A DNA stretch of 64,000 nt from Ureibacillus aquaedulcis (lineage in GTDB: Bacteria; Bacillota; Bacilli; Bacillales_A; Planococcaceae). The stretch covers positions 33,920 through 97,919 of the forward strand of contig NZ_JAUHTQ010000015.1 in the NCBI RefSeq assembly GCF_030418165.1. Direction: 5' to 3'. The translations under genes and the position numbers were made by a program. The notes under the pieces were generated by a model that saw nothing but the letters and a program-made list of their open reading frames with translations, did not search any database and was not told where the DNA came from. This document shows, piece after piece, positions 43,568-53,885 of the stretch (position 1 is the first letter of the stretch; each line of letters starts with the position of its first letter).

Positions 43568-44263
43568 TTAGATGATTTGAACTTCCTGAATCTTGCGTTC
43601 ATGCTCATTTCTTTTAATGATAATGCTGATTTTTTGGTACCATTTTGTACATTCCTTAAAGATATCTTTGTATTCATCGAGTTCTTTGGGAATTTCCTGT
43701 TCATTGTCCAAAAAGATGTATTCAAGAATCGGATCTGCTAGATCATCTACTACAATTTTAAGCATCAACTTTTTGACTTCCTTAGCCTTCTCTTTCTTCT
43801 CGGGTGATTCCTCCAACTCATTCACATGGACATCCACTTTAGCTCCCCCATCTATTAAGGACCAGCCGTGGACGCCACCTTTTGATGTCAGCGCAACATT
43901 ATTGCCGTCCTCAATAATTGCTATTTCGTAGAGTTCCTCAAAATCATATTCCTTTTTATCAAAATCTTCATCTATTTCTTCTCTTTCCAGTATTCTAAAT
44001 GTATTGGAGTTTTCATCAAGCATTAATGCACTTAAATAATCAGAAGCTATGATATAGCGAGTATGAGGGTGCTGTTCAACTTTTTGGATTGTTTCGTTAA
44101 GCAATGCTTCACTTCGTTTTTTCACGTCTTTGTTTAACTCATAGAGCCACCAGGCACCTAATCCTACTGCAACAATCAAATATAAAGTACTTCCAGTTTT
44201 AAATGCTAAAAAAAGATAGACAACTTCTAATAATAATAAAAATAATTGGAACAACCTACTCAC
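43568..44263 (-). CDS. Membrane-anchored acidic protein, unknown
   Basis: A 231-residue protein with two N-terminal hydrophobic segments (about 3-20 and 27-42) and a long charged cytosolic part. Its central sequence RYIIASDYLSALMLDENSNTFRILE followed by YDFEELYEIAIIEDGNNV looks like a family in which a protein restates its own cellular state, found in several Bacillales prophage-derived or mobile contexts, but I cannot name it. The gene has its own terminator. No function is proposed. Confidence 0.6.
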   Translation of the reverse strand: MSRLFQLFLLLLEVVYLFLAFKTGSTLYLIVAVGLGAWWLYELNKDVKKRSEALLNETIQKVEQHPHTRYIIASDYLSALMLDENSNTFRILEREEIDEDFDKKEYDFEELYEIAIIEDGNNVALTSKGGVHGWSLIDGGAKVDVHVNELEESPEKKEKAKEVKKLMLKIVVDDLADPILEYIFLDNEQEIPKELDEYKDIFKECTKWYQKISIIIKRNEHERKIQEVQII

Positions 44264-44367
44264 CCCTTTTAGAAATTTTTTCTATCAGTTATAAAATAGT
44301 ATTCAGGAACTTCTCTTTTCATTCTCTTTTTTAGTAGATTTTAATATAAACAAGTTAATTTTCTGCA

Positions 44368-44409
44368 ATTAAAAAGACTAATCCACTATCATCGTGGATT
44401 AGCCTGCTT
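44368..44409 (-). terminator. Intrinsic terminator of the GGDEF/EAL operon
   Basis: GACTAATCCAC pairs with GTGGATTAGCC across TATCATC, T run on the minus strand. Confidence 0.8.
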
Positions 44410-44418
44410 TCAATCATG

Positions 44419-46863
44419 TTATACGCTAATAATTTTTTCCTTGAGATTATTATTCACCCTCTCAATGATTGTTTCATAATTCGCCGGTTTGCTGATGAAA
44501 TATCCCTGCATCAATTCACATTGATAATCGGTTAACAATTCGAATTGTTCCTTATATTCGACCCCTTCTGCAACGACTTTTAGGCCAATATTATGGGATA
44601 ATGCAATAATTGTCTCGACTATTTTACTATCCTTTTTTGATTCAAGCATTTTATCGATAAAACTTTTATCAATCTTCACATGATCGATTGGTAAACTATT
44701 TAAATAATTCAGGGAAGAATAGCCGGTACCAAAATCATCAAGATGCAATGAAATGCCTTTTTCTTTTAACTCATAGAGCTTATTGATATTCTGATCGAAT
44801 GATTCCATTAGCGATGTCTCAGTAATTTCTAGATCAATCCATTCCGGCTTGACTCCAGTTTCCTCTATAATCTCTTTAACATTCGACACAAAATCCTGTT
44901 GCATAATATGCAGTGCAGAAACATTCACCGATATATGCAACGGAACTTCCACTTCTTTATTGATTTTTTGTATTGAAAGACACGCTTCTCTCAAGACCCA
45001 TTTATCAATCTCTATTATTTGCCCTGTTATTTCAGCGGTTTGTATAATTTGAAAAATATTAAATTTCGATAAGGCAGATGATTTACTTCTTAACAATGCT
45101 TCAACGTTTGTAATTCTGCCTTGTTGTACATTAAAGAGTGGCTGAAATACAAGTTCAAAATTATTCTCTTTTAAACATTCACCTATGCCAAGTTCAATTT
45201 CTACTTTTTCATCAACTGCTTTTTTTATATCCTCATCAAAAATCTTATAGCCATTTTTGCCAAGGCCTTTCACTTGGTACATGGCCATATCCGCAAATTT
45301 TATTAATTCTTCTGTAGAATCTGCATGAATGGGAAATAAAGCAACACCCATACTTGCTGTTACATTCAGTTGTTTTGCATCGACTATTAAAGGCTCATCA
45401 AAAGTCTGAACAATTTCTTTGGCGAAAGCTTCAATTTCGTTTTCGGATTGTAAATCATGGATAATTATTATAAACTCATCCCCGCTAATGCGGGCCACAT
45501 TCTTATTGCCGGCGGTAATTGAACTTAGTCTATTTGCAACTTCAATGATTAGCTTATCACCCATGGTATGACCCAATGAATCGTTTACTGTCTTAAAATT
45601 ATCCAGGTCCAAAAAAATAATTCCTTTTAGTGATTCTCCATTATGGTGTTCGATGGACTCTTCCAAGAGCTGCATCAAACTTCTTCTATTTAGCACCCCT
45701 GTTAGTGGATCATAGGAAGCTAAATGCAATATTTTTTCTTCACTAGCTTTTAGCTGTTCATATTTACTTCTTAATTGCCCTTCGGTTTTCTTCAACTCAT
45801 TATAAGTAAGATTTAATTCTCTATCACGTTTCTTAATGGCACGGATCATACTATTAAATCCTTTTGATAGTTGATAGACTTCTAGATACTTTTTTTCTTT
45901 TGCATACACGTCATAGTTTCCCAGTTCGACATAGGACATCAGGGTACCCAGATTTTTTAAAGGTTTAATCCCTCTTAGAAGAACCAGATACGCCATGCTG
46001 CTAAATAACAGCAAAGTAACTATTCCGGTTAATACGATTGGATATAAACTTTTGATTAAATAATTCTGAAGTTCCTTTTCATTAATTGCCGTCAGGATGC
46101 TCATGCCATTTTGATCAATTGTCATTGTATGTATCAAATAGTTTTGGCCATCTATAACATAGGGTACTTGTTCATCGAAAGACCGCTCAAGTAATGCCTC
46201 CTGATTGTTCGCGATGATGGATTCACTAATTAAATAATTGTCCCGGTTTGCCAATATCTTACCACTACTACTAATCAACATGACCAAACCTTTTTCGCCA
46301 ATTACAGATTGGCTGATGATGCTGCTTATATCATCAATACTGAATTGAATTGCTGCTATACCATTATGTCCATTATGCTTTACTGGAATGGATGCAGATA
46401 TAACAAGTTCTTGTGTAAGATAATCTAAATAAGGCTCGGTCCATGAAACCTCATTTCCGTTCCCCGTGTTTTGATACCATTCTTGTTCAACCACTTTATA
46501 GCTATCTGGAAGTAGTTGTTTTGAACTGAGATAATATTGCCCATTTTCAAGACCTAAATAGATCGGGCTATTTGAAGGAGTTAATCTCTCATAAAATTGC
46601 AAAGTATTGAAGACATCAACAAAATCCTTTTCTAACTCTTCGCTCACACTAGCCAATATAGTTTGTACATTTGAAAACTGGACAGTAAAATTATTTGAAG
46701 ATTGTTCCAGTACTGATTCAGATTCATTAATATACTGATCTTTTAGACTTTTAGAAATTCTGGTATAAGATAAAAAAACAAATAAAACGGTTGTAATGAA
46801 AGATACAGCCGTTATTGATATTAATGCCCAAAACCTGATTCCTCTACGCCTCAAAAGGCTCAC
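44419..46863 (-). CDS. Membrane c-di-GMP enzyme: dCACHE-type sensor, GGDEF and EAL
   Basis: An 814-residue signalling protein that may make and/or break c-di-GMP. One N-terminal helix (about 13-35) and another at about 275-297 enclose an extracytoplasmic sensor domain of 240 residues. A HAMP-like linker precedes a GGDEF domain (site RISGDEF, about 458) and an EAL domain with EALLRS (about 588), DDFGTGYSS (about 709) and KIDKSFID (about 733). The A-site reads SGDEF, allowed in active enzymes. It is last in an operon with a binding lipoprotein gene 19 bases upstream, which suggests a partner sensor. Confidence 0.9.
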   Translation of the reverse strand: MSLLRRRGIRFWALISITAVSFITTVLFVFLSYTRISKSLKDQYINESESVLEQSSNNFTVQFSNVQTILASVSEELEKDFVDVFNTLQFYERLTPSNSPIYLGLENGQYYLSSKQLLPDSYKVVEQEWYQNTGNGNEVSWTEPYLDYLTQELVISASIPVKHNGHNGIAAIQFSIDDISSIISQSVIGEKGLVMLISSSGKILANRDNYLISESIIANNQEALLERSFDEQVPYVIDGQNYLIHTMTIDQNGMSILTAINEKELQNYLIKSLYPIVLTGIVTLLLFSSMAYLVLLRGIKPLKNLGTLMSYVELGNYDVYAKEKKYLEVYQLSKGFNSMIRAIKKRDRELNLTYNELKKTEGQLRSKYEQLKASEEKILHLASYDPLTGVLNRRSLMQLLEESIEHHNGESLKGIIFLDLDNFKTVNDSLGHTMGDKLIIEVANRLSSITAGNKNVARISGDEFIIIIHDLQSENEIEAFAKEIVQTFDEPLIVDAKQLNVTASMGVALFPIHADSTEELIKFADMAMYQVKGLGKNGYKIFDEDIKKAVDEKVEIELGIGECLKENNFELVFQPLFNVQQGRITNVEALLRSKSSALSKFNIFQIIQTAEITGQIIEIDKWVLREACLSIQKINKEVEVPLHISVNVSALHIMQQDFVSNVKEIIEETGVKPEWIDLEITETSLMESFDQNINKLYELKEKGISLHLDDFGTGYSSLNYLNSLPIDHVKIDKSFIDKMLESKKDSKIVETIIALSHNIGLKVVAEGVEYKEQFELLTDYQCELMQGYFISKPANYETIIERVNNNLKEKIISV

Positions 46864-46882
46864 TCACCTTCTCACAAGTTTC

Positions 46883-47761
46883 TCATTCTCTGTTTAAGAA
46901 ATATTCCACCATATAATCTTTCCCTAGAATCGTTGCTATGTTTCTAATAGAATTATAATCCTTGCTTTCTATCTTCACGTATTTATCAAACGTACTGTCC
47001 AATTGTTTTAATTCACCAGGTATTTCAAGGTGCATTTCCAACATTGCATTTGTGAACTTCTGTTGTATTTTTTTATCTAATTCAGCATTGGCAACATAAG
47101 GTGAACCTGGTATCTCATCAGATTCCCATATGATATTAAAATTGGCATCCTCGATTTTTCCATTTTCAATTAAATCATTATATTGAATACTGCTAATTGC
47201 TCCTGCATCAACTACTTTATCCTTTATATCTACAGGAACTTGTCCATGAGATCCTGAATAGTGAATGTTATTAAAATATTGCTCCATATCTATCTTTCTG
47301 CTTTTGAATAGGGCGTAAGGGAGCACAAAGCCTGATGTCGAACCTTCATCAACAAAAGCAAAGTTTCGACCCTCCAATTCATCGATTGACGTAATACTCG
47401 AGTTTTTGCTTGATAGTATTAAGGAGTGGTAATGTATTCCTATGTCTTTTCTTTGTTCAACGATTAAAGGTATCAATTCCATTTCACTTTCAGCCGCTAT
47501 GTAGGAAAAAGCTCCGTAATAACCAATATCTATATTTCCGATTTTCATGTTTTCCACTAAATCAACATAACTTTCCATTACGACAAATTCTACGGGTAAA
47601 TCTAGCCTATCCTGCAAATACTCTTGAACCGGCTTATACTCTTCCAGCATATCTTCTTTGGTTTTTAACGGAATCATGCCGATTCTTAAAGTATCGCCCT
47701 CCCCTTTACAGCTTGCCAATAGAAGCGAGATTACTAAAAATAAAAAGACTTTTCTCATCAT
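46883..47761 (-). CDS. PhnD-type phosphate/phosphonate-family substrate-binding lipoprotein
   Basis: Lipoprotein on the outer face of the membrane. Signal helix KVFLFLVISLLLASC ends in the lipobox cysteine (ASC, about residue 18 after the chosen start). The mature part has the PhnD motif DIGYYGAFSYIAA, the hinge GSTSGFVLP, and NFNIIWESDEIPGSPYV. No ABC permease or ATPase gene adjoins it; instead a GGDEF/EAL gene follows after 19 bases, so it may sense a ligand for that enzyme. Start at 47761 preceded by GGGGTG; a frame to 47815 is open. Confidence 0.82.
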   Translation of the reverse strand: MMRKVFLFLVISLLLASCKGEGDTLRIGMIPLKTKEDMLEEYKPVQEYLQDRLDLPVEFVVMESYVDLVENMKIGNIDIGYYGAFSYIAAESEMELIPLIVEQRKDIGIHYHSLILSSKNSSITSIDELEGRNFAFVDEGSTSGFVLPYALFKSRKIDMEQYFNNIHYSGSHGQVPVDIKDKVVDAGAISSIQYNDLIENGKIEDANFNIIWESDEIPGSPYVANAELDKKIQQKFTNAMLEMHLEIPGELKQLDSTFDKYVKIESKDYNSIRNIATILGKDYMVEYFLNRE

Positions 47762-47974
47762 ATATCTGCACCCCGCTATGAGTCCTCTATTACACTTCAT
47801 ACTCGTACCTATCATACTATAATATTGTAAATTTACTGTAAATTCTTTATCAAAGTGACAGTACCTATATCATTGCCTTGAAAGTAAAATTAGTCTCTTA
47901 AGGCTTTTCGTATAGTTCAACATGCATCTACCTATACTGTTATTTAGTAAATGTTGTGGAAAAGAGGGATCAAT

Positions 47975-49639
47975 TTGTCTGATAGAAAAAGTACACTTTC
48001 GATTTTTGCTTTAGGCGGTATAAATGAAATCGGCAAAAATATGTATGTTATTGAATACGGTAACGATTTAGTCATTGTTGACTGTGGTGCAAAATTTGCA
48101 GATGAGTCGCTGCTTGGAATTAATCTGATCATTCCTGATGTCTCCTACTTACAGGAAAACAAGGATAAAATCCGCGGACTGGTTGTCACACATGGTCATG
48201 AGGATCATATCGGCGGAATACCCTACTTTCTGAAAAAATTAAATATCCCCATCTATGCAACTAGATTCACACTTGGGTTAATCGAATTGAAGCTACGAGA
48301 GCATAAAATTTTACGGGAATCTACTCTAATCGAAATTAACTCGGAATCCAAATTGGACTTAGGTGAGATGAAAGCTAGTTTCTTTAGAACAAGTCATAGT
48401 ATTCCTGACTGTCTGGGAATTGTATTCGACACTCCAGAAGGCAAAGTTGTTCATACAGGTGACTTTAAATTTGATTATACGCCTGTAAATGACCAATATT
48501 CCGATATTCATAAGATGGCGAAGATTGGGGAAGAAGGTGTCCTTGCCCTGATTTCTGAAAGTACAAATGCTGAAAGGCCAGGCTCAACGCCTTCAGAAAG
48601 CAAGGTTGGTTCACATATTGAGGAAGCTTTTCTTAACGCGACGGGAAAAATTATTATCTCTACATTTGCTTCAAATGTGAATCGCGTACAGCAAATCGTC
48701 CATGCAACCATCAAAACAAACCGTAAATTAGCTCTATTGGGCCGTAGCATGGTCAATGTTGTAAAGGTCGCGAAGGAACGGGGCTATGTTGAGATTCCAG
48801 ATTGGATGCTAATTGATTCGAGGGATGTGAAACAATACCCACCAGGGCGTGTTGTTGTTTTATGTACCGGCAGTCAAGGTGAGCCACTAGCAGCTCTATC
48901 TAAATTATCCACAAACAATAATAGGGATGTTCGAGTATTACCTGATGATACGGTAATTTTTGCTGCATCCCCTATACCTGGCAATGAAAAAGGGGTTTCA
49001 AAAATTGTTGATAACCTCTTCCAATTAGGGGCAAATGTTATTTACGGTTCTTCGACCATCACTGGTATGCATGTTTCAGGGCATGGTTATCAAGAAGATC
49101 TAAAGCTTATGCTTACACTTATGAAGCCGAAATACTTTATCCCGATCCATGGTGAATATCGTATGCTTCACCTTCACCGTATATTGGCTGAAGCGGTCGG
49201 TGTTGAACGCAACAATACCTTTATTATTCGAAATGGCGATGTAGTGGACATTGCAGAGGGTGAAGCTCGTCAAACCAGAAAAGTAACGGCTGGGGATACT
49301 TATGTAGACAATGTTGGGGATGATGAAATTGTTGAAATTGTACTCCGTGACCGCAAGCAGCTTTCTGAAGAAGGGATGCTGGTCGTGGTCGTCACGATTA
49401 ATAAAGAAGATGGTAAACGAATCTCAGATCCCGATTCCATTTCCAGAGGCTTTGTTTATGCAAGAGATTCAGAAGAGTTGCTGCAGGGCATCAATGACGT
49501 TGTAAAAAGAACTGTAGATCCATTTAAAGATCCTAATATCATCGGCATGAAGAGAGCTATAAAAAAAGAGGTGGGTATTTTCTTATTTGAAAAAACGAAG
49601 AAAAAACCGATGATTCTCCCTATAATCATCGCGATTTAA
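47975..49639 (+). CDS. Ribonuclease J family protein
   Basis: Metallo-beta-lactamase/beta-CASP RNase that acts as endonuclease and 5'-3' exonuclease. Motifs: THGHEDHIGG (about 72-81), FRTSHSIPDCLG, VHTGDFKFD and the IPIHGEYRM C-terminal histidine. With 554 residues it is full length. It equals neither J1 nor J2 by eye and may be a third paralogue. The TTG at 47975, eight bases from AAGAGGG, is the likely start; ATG at 47951 lacks a site. Its own terminator follows. Confidence 0.9.
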   Translation: MSDRKSTLSIFALGGINEIGKNMYVIEYGNDLVIVDCGAKFADESLLGINLIIPDVSYLQENKDKIRGLVVTHGHEDHIGGIPYFLKKLNIPIYATRFTLGLIELKLREHKILRESTLIEINSESKLDLGEMKASFFRTSHSIPDCLGIVFDTPEGKVVHTGDFKFDYTPVNDQYSDIHKMAKIGEEGVLALISESTNAERPGSTPSESKVGSHIEEAFLNATGKIIISTFASNVNRVQQIVHATIKTNRKLALLGRSMVNVVKVAKERGYVEIPDWMLIDSRDVKQYPPGRVVVLCTGSQGEPLAALSKLSTNNNRDVRVLPDDTVIFAASPIPGNEKGVSKIVDNLFQLGANVIYGSSTITGMHVSGHGYQEDLKLMLTLMKPKYFIPIHGEYRMLHLHRILAEAVGVERNNTFIIRNGDVVDIAEGEARQTRKVTAGDTYVDNVGDDEIVEIVLRDRKQLSEEGMLVVVVTINKEDGKRISDPDSISRGFVYARDSEELLQGINDVVKRTVDPFKDPNIIGMKRAIKKEVGIFLFEKTKKKPMILPIIIAI

Positions 49640-49643
49640 ATAA

Positions 49644-49683
49644 TGGCGAATTGTTACTTGTCAATGTGTAACAATTCGCCATC
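49644..49683. terminator. Bidirectional intrinsic terminator
   Basis: TGGCGAATTGTTAC and GTAACAATTCGCCA form a long perfect stem with a short loop between convergent genes. Confidence 0.88.
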
Positions 49684-49694
49684 CTTATTTCCGA

Positions 49695-50519
49695 TTATAG
49701 ATTTATATCATTATGTGTGGAGAAATGAGGAGGATTTGGATTCGGTTTTTTACCAATAGGTAATGGATCTTTCAAGTACATAAAGTCTCCCGTACCATCA
49801 GGGGCAGATCCTTGTGCCCATAGTCCCTCTGATGATTGCGTTCCTGCTGATAAATCCCAGAATTCGTAAGCATGCTGCTGAGAATCCATTTCCGCTTCTG
49901 GCGGGAATGAGCCTGGTACAGCTACACCGTTCTTCTCTTCCAGTTCAGCAATAGCTGCCATCCATTGATATTGGTGATAGCGGTCACGCGCAATCATATT
50001 ACGGAAAACACTTCGAACTCCTTCATCGGTTGTCATTTCATATACACGCGCTACTTGCAGACGCCCTTGGGATTCGGCATTCAAATTGGCACGAAAATCA
50101 GCTAGTAAATTTCCGCTTGCAGCGATATAACCGGAATTCCATGGCACACCATTCGAATCTTTCGGTGTGGCTCCCAAACCACTTACAATAAGATGCTGCG
50201 GGTTTGTACCACCCATGATTGCGGCCGTCATCGGATCCTTCGCCGCTTCGATTTGTTCTGCTGGTGAAACTCCATCAAGTAATTGGCTTATAAGATTACA
50301 AAGCATCTCCACATGGCCAATTTCTTCTGTCCCGATATCCATCAACATATCCTTGTACTTTTCTTCCCCACGACAGTTAAATCCTTGGAAAAGATATTGC
50401 ATCATTACACTCATTTCACCAAACTGCCCACCGAGCAATTCCTGAACCTGTCTTGCTAATACTGCATCTGGACGTTCCACCTTCACTTCAAATTGTAGTT
50501 CTTTTTGATGTCGAAACAT
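49695..50519 (-). CDS. Manganese catalase (YdbD-like)
   Basis: Di-manganese catalase-type protein of ferritin-like fold. Metal ligands are visible in RGEEKYKDMLMDIGTEEIGHVEML (Glu-x-x-His pair) and RDRYHQYQW, with the QVQELLGGQFGEMSVMMQY first helix. Length 274 fits YdbD, a sporulation-associated catalase-like protein. It is divergent from the heme catalase gene. The gene begins a 9-kb block of spore and peroxide-defence genes. Confidence 0.92.
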   Translation of the reverse strand: MFRHQKELQFEVKVERPDAVLARQVQELLGGQFGEMSVMMQYLFQGFNCRGEEKYKDMLMDIGTEEIGHVEMLCNLISQLLDGVSPAEQIEAAKDPMTAAIMGGTNPQHLIVSGLGATPKDSNGVPWNSGYIAASGNLLADFRANLNAESQGRLQVARVYEMTTDEGVRSVFRNMIARDRYHQYQWMAAIAELEEKNGVAVPGSFPPEAEMDSQQHAYEFWDLSAGTQSSEGLWAQGSAPDGTGDFMYLKDPLPIGKKPNPNPPHFSTHNDINL

Positions 50520-50729
50520 TGGTAACCTCCTGAAAACGATTATTACTTCGATTACTTTGTTCGAAGTTAACTATCAATTTCACTAAATTTCAATGCATAA
50601 ACATAAAAATATATTATTTTTAAGAATACTTTTAATTTACAGGGGGAATAGTAGTATCGGTTATTTCTAAATTTGCAAAGCTTTGGAAATAAAATTAATG
50701 CGATTAAACCAAAAGAGAGGATGCTGTTC

Positions 50730-52352
50730 ATGGAAAAAGACCCTTCAAAACAAGAAAAATATCAAACTAACTACGAAGATGATGCAACATTAACCAACAG
50801 ACAAGGACATCCGATTACAAATAACCAAAATATCCGAACTGTAGGAAATCGCGGACCGGCTACTTTAGAGAATTACGACTTTATTGAAAAAATCAGTCAT
50901 TTCGATCGTGAAAAAGTTCCGGAACGAATTGTACATGCCCGTGGCGCTGGTGCCCACGGATACTTCGAAGCCTACGGTTCAGTAGGCGGTGATCCTGCTT
51001 CAAAATATACACGTGCAAAACTGTTTCAGGAAAAAGGAAAACAAACTCCTGTATTTGTCCGCTTTTCATCTGTAGTGCATGGATTGCATTCGCCTGAAAC
51101 ACTGCGCGATCCACGAGGGTTCGCCGTAAAATTCTATACAGAAGATGGCAACTGGGATTTGGTGGGCAACAACCTGAAAATCTTCTTCATCCGCGATGCC
51201 ATGAAGTTCCCGGATATGATTCATGCCTTCCGTCCAGATCCTGTGACTAATATCCAGGATTCGCGCCGTTTCTTCGATTTCTGTGCCAATACACCCGAAT
51301 CCTTCCATATGGTGACTTTCGTTTATTCGCCATGGGGAATTCCCGCGAATTATCGCATGATGCAAGGCTCTGGTGTTAACACTTATAAATGGGTAAACCA
51401 AGATGGAAAAGCTGTGTTAGTAAAGTACCACTGGGAGCCAAAACAAGGGATTAAAAACTTAACCGTTAAAGAAGCAGAGGAAATCCAAGGTAAAAACTTC
51501 AACCATGCAACACAGGATTTGTATGAAGCCATTGAAAAAGGAGACTACCCTGAATGGGAGCTATTGGTTCAAATAATGGAGGATGGACCTCATCCCGAGC
51601 TTGATTTTGATCCACTTGACGATACAAAGCTATGGCCGAATGATCAATTCCCATGGCTGCCTGTTGGACGCATGGTATTAAATAAAAATCCTGAAAATTA
51701 CTTTAACGAAGTAGAACAAGCGGCTTTCGGCACTGGTGTACTTGTTGATGGATTAGATTTTTCTGATGACAAGATGCTGCAAGGACGCACTTTCTCCTAT
51801 TCGGATACACAACGTTACCGTGTAGGTGCAAACTATTTGCAATTGCCAATAAATGCTGCGAAAAAACGTGTTGCAACAAATCAAGAAGGCGGTCAATTAC
51901 GTTACTATAACGATAAAGCTCCTGGCCAAAATCCTCATATTAACTATGAGCCCTCCAGTATGGGTGGTTTAAAGGAAGCCGAGCAAGCAGGTGTAGAGCA
52001 CACGCCTAAAGTTGAAGGGAACTTGGTGCGTGAATCCATTGACCGCAATGACAATACGAAGCAGGCGGGTGAAACCTACCGTAATTTCGAACAATGGGAA
52101 AAAGACGAGCTGATCAACAACTTGGTAAATGATTTAGTCCATTGCCCTAAAGATATCCAAGATAAAATGATTGCTCTTGCCCAGCAGGCCGATGAAGAAT
52201 ATGGCCGCCGTTTAAGTGAAGGCATTGCACAGAAAACAGAATCGATGTTAAAAGAAGACCCAGGATTCAGTCCACGTCCACTCGGTGCCAAAAATGCTGC
52301 ACAGGCAGTGGATGATGCAGTAGAAAAAGGACATGAAGCCGATCCGTACTAA
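50730..52352 (+). CDS. Heme catalase (monofunctional)
   Basis: Converts hydrogen peroxide to water and oxygen. Catalytic His in [12 protein letters not shown], Asn in [14 protein letters not shown] and the heme-binding Tyr in [13 protein letters not shown] are all present. The mature core is followed by an extension of about 50 residues (total 540) ending in EKGHEADPY; this length is like the spore catalase KatX of B. subtilis but the sequence is not clearly closer to it than to KatA. No PerR box is evident upstream. Start at 50730 has GAGAGG; an earlier frame to 50673 is unsupported. Confidence 0.92.
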   Translation: MEKDPSKQEKYQTNYEDDATLTNRQGHPITNNQNIRTVGNRGPATLENYDFIEKISHFDREKVPERIVHARGAGAHGYFEAYGSVGGDPASKYTRAKLFQEKGKQTPVFVRFSSVVHGLHSPETLRDPRGFAVKFYTEDGNWDLVGNNLKIFFIRDAMKFPDMIHAFRPDPVTNIQDSRRFFDFCANTPESFHMVTFVYSPWGIPANYRMMQGSGVNTYKWVNQDGKAVLVKYHWEPKQGIKNLTVKEAEEIQGKNFNHATQDLYEAIEKGDYPEWELLVQIMEDGPHPELDFDPLDDTKLWPNDQFPWLPVGRMVLNKNPENYFNEVEQAAFGTGVLVDGLDFSDDKMLQGRTFSYSDTQRYRVGANYLQLPINAAKKRVATNQEGGQLRYYNDKAPGQNPHINYEPSSMGGLKEAEQAGVEHTPKVEGNLVRESIDRNDNTKQAGETYRNFEQWEKDELINNLVNDLVHCPKDIQDKMIALAQQADEEYGRRLSEGIAQKTESMLKEDPGFSPRPLGAKNAAQAVDDAVEKGHEADPY

Positions 52353-52358
52353 TGCATA

Positions 52359-52392
52359 TTAAAAAGCCCGCGAAATCCTCACGGGCTTTTTC
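52359..52392. terminator. Bidirectional intrinsic terminator
   Basis: AAAAAGCCCG pairs with CGGGCTTTTT around a loop of 12 bases between convergent catalase and spoVR. Confidence 0.85.
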
Positions 52393-52416
52393 GCATTTTA
52401 TTAAATTGACTAATCA

Positions 52417-53817
52417 TTATAAGGCCTTTCTATAATTTCGTTTTCCATCATACGTATAGAGGACTGGTTTATTTTCGACATATGTTTCCATATGAACGGG
52501 GCGACCCCATAGTTGATAAATGTATGGCAATACATGTTCCAGGTAATGTGGATCTAGCTCCATTCCCTCGAAACCATGCTTTAAATACAACTCACCATTT
52601 CGTAAATAGTCCCCATTGTCTACAACGATATATGGGAAACCACCATTTACTCGCATGGAAACCAGCTGGTCGCGTACATTTTGATAATCTTTATCCGTAA
52701 TTTTATAATCGGTGCCCTTCTTTTCGAACAAATACATGTCTTCTTGTTCAACCAGCTCTTTTGTTAAGTAGTTTCTGATAAAGGAAATGTCCGATTCAAT
52801 TTCACGGACTTCGAAGATTTTTTCCCTTCCTGAACCCGGTTTTACACCCATCTTAATCATTTCTTCAGTAGGGTTATCGTAGCGCCTTTCAATATCTTCA
52901 AAGATTTTCAACCCTAGGTAGTATGGGTTAATGGATGTTTTGGATGGCTGGACAACACCTGCATTTAGTTTTGCATACTCGATGGTTTCATCCGTCGTTA
53001 GGTTCAGTTCTCTCATAATACGTTGGTGCCAATAAGACGCCCAACCCTCGTTCATTATTTTTGTTTCTAATTGAGGCCAGAAATAGAGCATTTCTTCCCG
53101 CATCATTGTTAAAATATCTCGCTGCCAATCTTCCAGCTCTCGACTGTGCATTTCTATGAACAGAAGCAAATCCTTTTCAGGCTTTGGCGGGAATTTTTTC
53201 TTTTTGTATCGAACCTGCAACTTTGGCTCCTCTTTTTTATCTAAATCCCATAAATCATCATACGGTGATTTTGCAACGGTCACCTCATCCTCTTCAAGCT
53301 CATCTTCATATTGCAATAAATTTGGCCTGACAATGGAAGGATCAATATGTTCCTGAATTGCCAGGATTGCATCCAAGAATTCCTCAACTTCCTCTTTTCC
53401 GTAAAGCCGTTCGTAGCTTGCAATTCGATCTGCAGTAGCAGTCATGCTTTCTACCATATCACGCCTTGTATTGGAGAATCGAACATTATTTTTGAAAAAA
53501 TCACAGTGAGCCAATACATGAGCGATAATTAGTTTATTTTGAGTTAACGTATTGGTATCCAGCAAAAATGCGTAACAAGGATTAGAGTTAATCACCAATT
53601 CATAGATTTGGCTCAGGCCAAGGTCATATTGCAGCTTCATTTTGTGAAATTGTTTTCCGAAGCTCCAGTGCGAAAAACGTGTCGGCATTCCATATGCACC
53701 TATTGTATAGATAATTTCTGCTGGACAAATTTCATAATGCATTGGAAAGAAATCTAAGCCAAAACCTATGGCAATGTCATTTATATCTTCAATCGCTTTA
53801 TGAAGCTCTTTTTCCAC
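52417..53817 (-). CDS. spoVR: SpoVR family protein
   Basis: Sporulation stage V protein needed for normal spore cortex in B. subtilis. At 466 residues it has typical length, and shows the family start ([15 protein letters not shown] [22 protein letters not shown]), [20 protein letters not shown], and [16 protein letters not shown]. It adjoins yhbH and prkA on the same strand, an arrangement also seen as yeaG-yeaH-ycgB in enterobacteria, so the three proteins probably act together. No catalytic activity is established. Confidence 0.94.
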   Translation of the reverse strand: MEKELHKAIEDINDIAIGFGLDFFPMHYEICPAEIIYTIGAYGMPTRFSHWSFGKQFHKMKLQYDLGLSQIYELVINSNPCYAFLLDTNTLTQNKLIIAHVLAHCDFFKNNVRFSNTRRDMVESMTATADRIASYERLYGKEEVEEFLDAILAIQEHIDPSIVRPNLLQYEDELEEDEVTVAKSPYDDLWDLDKKEEPKLQVRYKKKKFPPKPEKDLLLFIEMHSRELEDWQRDILTMMREEMLYFWPQLETKIMNEGWASYWHQRIMRELNLTTDETIEYAKLNAGVVQPSKTSINPYYLGLKIFEDIERRYDNPTEEMIKMGVKPGSGREKIFEVREIESDISFIRNYLTKELVEQEDMYLFEKKGTDYKITDKDYQNVRDQLVSMRVNGGFPYIVVDNGDYLRNGELYLKHGFEGMELDPHYLEHVLPYIYQLWGRPVHMETYVENKPVLYTYDGKRNYRKAL

Positions 53818-53885
53818 CTTATCTCCCCCAATAGAAAAACACGATTTTCACCCGAAAAGTGAATTTACCTTTAAACTGCTTTTCG

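Noticed and set aside
50560..50729. PerR box in front of the heme catalase
   Set aside because: I looked for TTATAATNATTATAA or close variants in this region and saw none; only AT-rich sequence without the needed symmetry.
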